A stretch of 64,000 nt of DNA from Terebella lapidaria (lineage: Eukaryota > Annelida > Polychaeta > Terebellida > Terebellidae), in contig OX424570.1 of NCBI GenBank assembly GCA_949152475.1, positions 21,510,694-21,574,693 of the forward strand, in the 5' to 3' direction. Position numbers and translations under genes: made by a program. This document shows, one piece after another, positions 59,497 through 64,000 of this stretch; the first letter of the stretch is position 1; each line of letters opens with the position of its first letter. The notes under the pieces were generated by a model that was not told the DNA's origin, ran no database searches, and saw only the letters and a list, made by a program, of their open reading frames with translations.

Positions 59497-61005
59497 CCTT
59501 TGGTCCGATAACCTATTGGCATGGCGTTGCGTCCGTCGTCCGTCCGTCCGTCCGTCCGTCCGGCGTTAACATTTTTATCTTTAAAGTTAACGATCGAATC
59601 TTTCTGAAATTTTGCACAAAAATGCCTAAAAATATTTTGAGAAGGAGGTATTTTTTTGTTTTTCGCATTTTTTTCAAAATGGCGGCCGTTTTTGTCGAAA
59701 AACGCTCAATTTTGGACTTTGACGGCCATTTTCTCAAAAACTGTCAGATCAGTTTTGAGTTTTTGGTTTCAGAAGATTCCCCTCATATACCTCTGTGATA
59801 TGTAAAAGTTTGGTTGCCCTAAATCTGCCGGTTTCCGTGTGGCGGCCATTTAGAATTTTTGGCGGGTCGGCGAAAAAAATTTTTTTCGCCCCAAATCGCA
59901 TTACTATCCATTTTGGGCCATTTCTAGGGCAAAAAAAAATTTTCACCCTTTGAAAAAAATTTTGGACTTAGAAAATTTTCGGTACTTTTTCCCTTCATAA
60001 TGGGAGCTGTCCGGACTGTACTCATAGAACGCTTGAAGATAGAGCTTAGAAATTGGCACTTTCAAATGGGAAGTCATATATGGCGACTTGTGTGGTGACC
60101 TTGAATTTGACCTTGGATGACCTTGAAAGGTCAAAACAGCCATTTTGGGGTCGAAAAACGCTCAAATTTGCACCTGGTATGTATTTTCTCAAAAACTGTC
60201 TGATCAGTTTTGAGATTTTTGCTTAAAAAGATTCCTCTTATATACCTCTGTGACGTGTATAAGTTTTGTTGCCCTTGAATCGCCGATCTCAGTGTGGCGG
60301 CCATTTTGAATTTTTGACGAGTCGGCGAAAAAAAAAATTTTCGCCCCAAATAACATTACTATCCATTTTGGGCCATTTCTAGGCAAAAAAAAATTTTCAC
60401 CCTTTGAAAAACATTTTGGACTTAGAAAATTTTCGGCACTTTTTTCCTTCATAATGGGAGCTGTCAGGACTGTACTCATAGAACGCTTGAAGATAGAGCT
60501 TAGAAATTGGCACTTTCAAATGGGAAGTCATATATGGCGACTTGTGTGGTGACCTTGAATTTGACCTTCGATGACCTTGAAAGGTCAAAACAGCCATTTT
60601 GGGGTCAAAAAATGCCCAGATTTGCCTTTGCAGATGAAATGCTTGCAGATAGAGCTCATGTTTGCATTATGAACATATAGGAAGACATATATGGCACAAC
60701 TAATGATGACCTTGAACTTGACGTCAGATGACCTTGAGTGCCAAATGTCTGACTTGGAATGTGTAAATTGACCTGAGCGGCCTAAACGATTCCACCCAAC
60801 ATATAGAATATCAAATGCCGCACACATACATGTAATGGTTACATCGAAGTTCATACGGATGACCTTGATTGGTAAATCCCAAGGTCATATGTTTACACTG
60901 CGAACCTTGATTGGTAAATCTCAAGGTCTGTTACCTGCCAATGCTGCCATGGCCAAACTAAAATTGTCCGGTAACCTATCTTAGCCTTTGGGCTAATTTT
61001 TTTTA
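59497..61005. mobile_element. GGTTACCGGACC hairpin/tandem-repeat element, copy 2 (5'-truncated)
   Basis: Starts within the 5' hairpin (TTTGGTCCGATAACCTATTGG), followed by the (GTCC)n run, two ~455-bp units with GGCGGCCATTTT and GATCAGTTTTGAG, a short region with GACCTTGA motifs, and the tail GTCCGGTAACC plus hairpin TTAGCCTTTGGGCTAA. It lacks the first hairpin arm and most of the 140-bp tandem block of copy 1. Confidence 0.7.
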
Positions 61006-61345
61006 TGTCTATAACGTATAACACAACCAAACTTATTTTGGAATGGAAAGTTTCATGTAATTTTGGTGTGAGGAAGGATTTCATATAAATGAATGTTTGC
61101 AGTTGCTAAGTGACAGCAATACCCAATGAAATACATGTATCTTTTTTTCCAAAGTATAGCGGAAACGAAAAACTAGTGACCCTTAGTAGTATGTTTTCGG
61201 GCGAAGGTTCTCTGGGCTTGGTTTTTGTTTTTATTGTATTGTGTAATTCTAGCCGATATTAATAGTTTTGTATTTGCTTTTTTCCACTGATAAATTTCGG
61301 CTTGCTGGACACTCATAAATGGAAAACAGAAATTGGTGTAATGGG

Positions 61346-61760
61346 ATAACGAGATCCAAACTAATTAATATGTTATATAGAATAAGCTATTGTATCCAGT
61401 GTACTTAATTTGGGTTTTTCACAATGCATTCTAGAAAGCAGTCATGTCCTGAGTGATTCATAGACGAATTAATACCGAACAGCTTCTGGGCTGAATCCGA
61501 TAAGTTTTTACATGCCTTCATATTTTTTTAACATTGAACGTTCTTTATTCATTAAAGGCCTCTGGCCCACATGCAAATACAAAGTTCATATGTATGAGCA
61601 AAACACAGTGCTGCAAAATTTACAGTGCGCGGTTTTCATTCTGCATAGTAAAAGCGTGGTACAAATATTTACATAGATTGGTGATACATTCTTTATCCTT
61701 AGATTTCATTATTTTAATATTTAGATATCACTTCTATCATAGTATTGCTAAACATAACCC
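61346..61760. repeat. Diverged direct duplication, segment A2
   Basis: Partner of 55918-56250, with extra DNA between the matching blocks. Confidence 0.65.
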
Positions 61761-63654
61761 GGTTTTGTCACTACAAGAGATTTAAAGTTAAATTCTAGGA
61801 ACCAAAAAATATGATTATGTCATTTTCGTGCATTTGAAATTGGGCAATGTTGTGAGAGATATGTGTTACTTACAAACAACAACATGCAGTTCCTCCTTTT
61901 TGTTACCAGATCCAATGAATCGGAACATCAAAATGACAACCATCAACTCATTTAATTCTGTAGAAGTGTGACGAACTTTCACGTGTTCTAATAACAAAAT
62001 AGTCAATGTGTAGGTGTTGTCTTTGTTCAACTACGATTGATGTTTATTTCGTCTGCATCATCCATCACAGTCTAGGTGTGCAGATGTCTTAACGGAACTA
62101 ATTAATTGGCTCCCTTGATGAAGTGGGTGCCACGGTGGTACATTAAGTTGTGTGGTACTTCTCAAATACACAATTGGAAATATGTCACATTGACTGGTAA
62201 GGAATCTACCCTGCTGATCCTAATGGCTTCCTTCATAGAAGCAAATACTGTGAGGTGTCAAAACTGAAAAAAAAATCAGGCACAACCATGAGAACTGGAA
62301 TTTGACGTTCTGTGTTTGAAAAAAAAAACGCTCAATACACACACATTACTGCGGAAACAAGTGACTGCAAACATATCTACTATTTTACGTGCATTTGTTC
62401 CTGACAATATGATGCCGGGATCGATCGTAGTTATATAAATTGTATTGAATCAGGGCTTGAATGTGCTTTAGAAATTGCGTACGTTGAGTGCCTTAGCAGT
62501 GCTTGTACCTATTGAGAGGCATAATGGCCATGGTAATTGACACTGCAGTAGACCCACTTTCTTGCGGAACACACTTCTTTGAATCCTGACGGTAAAATAC
62601 CCAAGGATATTAGGAAATATCAGAACCACAATTTTTTTTTATTTGGACATAAAGGCCGACCGAATATCATGCGGAGTTTGACCTTGTCTTACATCCTGCT
62701 GTAAAAATATGATATTTGTAACATAAATAGACATCACAAGCTGATACATAGCCCAAAATGATTGCTAACCTTTAGCGAATAATGTTTTAGAAAGCAAGGT
62801 TATATTTCCAGCAATTAACAAAATTAACATATTGTTATGTTCCTATATATTCTTCAGGTTGATAGGCTAGTTGCTAATCGGTAAACGAAGTCCTCATACC
62901 TGCAGAATTGTGTATAACTTATGAAAATCATATATAACTGTTGTTGTGTTGTTGATTAGCCATGTGAAAGTGAGGGCGAAAAAATATCACGTTTATCTTA
63001 TCCAGTTGACAGGCAGCATCCTCAGTGAAAGAACAAAAATATCATCAAACTCGGTAGGGCCGAGTGCTGATCTTATAGTTTATGATAGAGCGTCATTTTC
63101 TGTGTATTCATCAATGCCGAACGGACACTTCGTGTTTAAAAAATGATCAGCACTCTGCCTAAGGAAATAAGGCATCAGAACACCAACAAACTTGAAGGTG
63201 AATGTCCATTTTCTGAAATTTGACGTTACGTTTGCTCAAATTAAACGGCTTTGTTTTCCTATTTTGTCTCCTAGTAAACCCTATCTAGTGTAAAGTTCGG
63301 CGACCCCAGGATAGAGGTATACACCATTACTGGAGTGTCACTGAATGTCTTATTAACCTGCCCGCACTGCAGCACCATAACCGTGGTGTCACTACTCGCG
63401 CAGCCCACCACGTCATAATGCTACACTAGCTTGAAAAGTATTTGCTTTGACCGTGATATTATTTAAATGAAATTGGAAAAAAATGGTACAACTTATTACT
63501 TGGGGCGAGGAGCTGCTGAAATTGTGTAATTGCATATCACATTGTGAATGGCAGAAATTCAAGACGAATACGTAAAAATAAACATCTAAACGTGAGGCGA
63601 AGCGAGAAGTGTCCTGTCTACATGTAGTATTTCAATGTAAATGGCACTATAAAA
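61761..63654. other. No recognisable gene
   Basis: AT-rich spacer between duplicated segments A2 and B2; much longer than the ~320 bp between A1 and B1. No domain-bearing open frame was seen. Confidence 0.5.
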
Positions 63655-64000
63655 ATGATAACAACCTGGAACCCACTGTTTTGTTAACATTATCACAACA
63701 ACATGCGAATATGAGTATAATTACAGTGCAATGATTACACATCACCGAATGAAATTGCACACTGCTCATCTAGATTAGATGAGAATAGTCAGAGCAGACT
63801 GGTTATTAGATTTGACGATGTTGCAAACAAAAAGTTTCTCAAAACAACACCACGAACTGCCGACGCCATAGGAATATTTTCTTCTCGAGACAATTGATTG
63901 TCTGAAAAATTGGTGGAAACTGACTGTTTGTCTTGAAGAATAGAATTATTGTCCCGAGGCGAATTTCTGCAATCAGAATCTATTGTAAACAAGCGTTTTG
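63655..64000. repeat. Diverged direct duplication, segment B2 (cut by window end)
   Basis: Partner of 56570-56945, about 75-80% similar by eye. It reaches the window edge. Confidence 0.7.

Noticed and set aside
1-64000. LTR elements, Polintons or other virus-like elements; tRNA or rRNA genes
   Set aside because: No paired LTRs, no reverse transcriptase or capsid motifs and no rRNA or tRNA-like sequence were found by eye on either strand.

Overview
This window is genomic DNA from a multicellular eukaryote, most likely a marine invertebrate animal. It is AT-rich, host and transposon genes are split by short GT-AG introns, and one gene resembles animal histamine N-methyltransferase. The transposon families present (helicase-bearing Academ-like, EnSpm/CACTA-like with a SAM-domain partner, Crypton-like) are typical of lancelets, cnidarians and lophotrochozoans. 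I cannot name the species. No capsid- or envelope-bearing element and no LTR element was recognised.

Layout. (1) Positions 1-21814 are a hierarchical tandem array that continues past the left edge. An ~855-bp AT-rich monomer alternates with a copy of itself carrying a 470-bp TTAA-flanked MITE, giving a ~2182-bp dimer. There are ten dimers, and shared variants group them into ~6.55-kb trimers, one of which has an extra dimer. (2) Positions 21815-23650 hold a TIR element with a smaller TIR element nested in it, then a decayed LINE ORF1. (3) Positions 23912-27530 are the only convincing host gene, an HNMT-like methyltransferase with six visible exons. (4) Positions 28028-32938 are a hairpin-ended repeat element interrupted by a 2.2-kb DNA transposon with its own decayed protein gene, followed by three families of long tandem repeats. 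(5) Positions 37770-40130, minus strand, hold a decayed EnSpm/CACTA-type transposase and a small SAM-domain exon set. (6) Positions 41308-44433 hold two inverted copies of a ~120-bp MITE; one is split by a 2.8-kb hairpin/tandem-repeat element. (7) Positions 44723-53433 are the most notable feature: an 8.7-kb DNA transposon with 553-bp, about 99% identical TIRs and a perfect 9-bp target duplication. It carries two convergent, apparently intact multi-exon genes, a DUF6589/Academ-like transposase with tandem PHD fingers and a RecQ-type helicase. (8) The remainder holds dispersed repeats, a Crypton-type recombinase relic, a second copy of the hairpin/tandem-repeat element and a diverged direct duplication (55.9-57.0 kb versus 61.3-64.0 kb).

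How the parts relate. Mobile DNA dominates the window. The Academ-like element looks recently active: its ends are nearly identical and both reading frames stay open when exons are joined at canonical splice sites. Its two genes start inside the TIRs, so each has the same upstream sequence and probably the same promoter and first codons. The satellite array looks recently amplified or homogenised, and the MITE insertion preceded that amplification.
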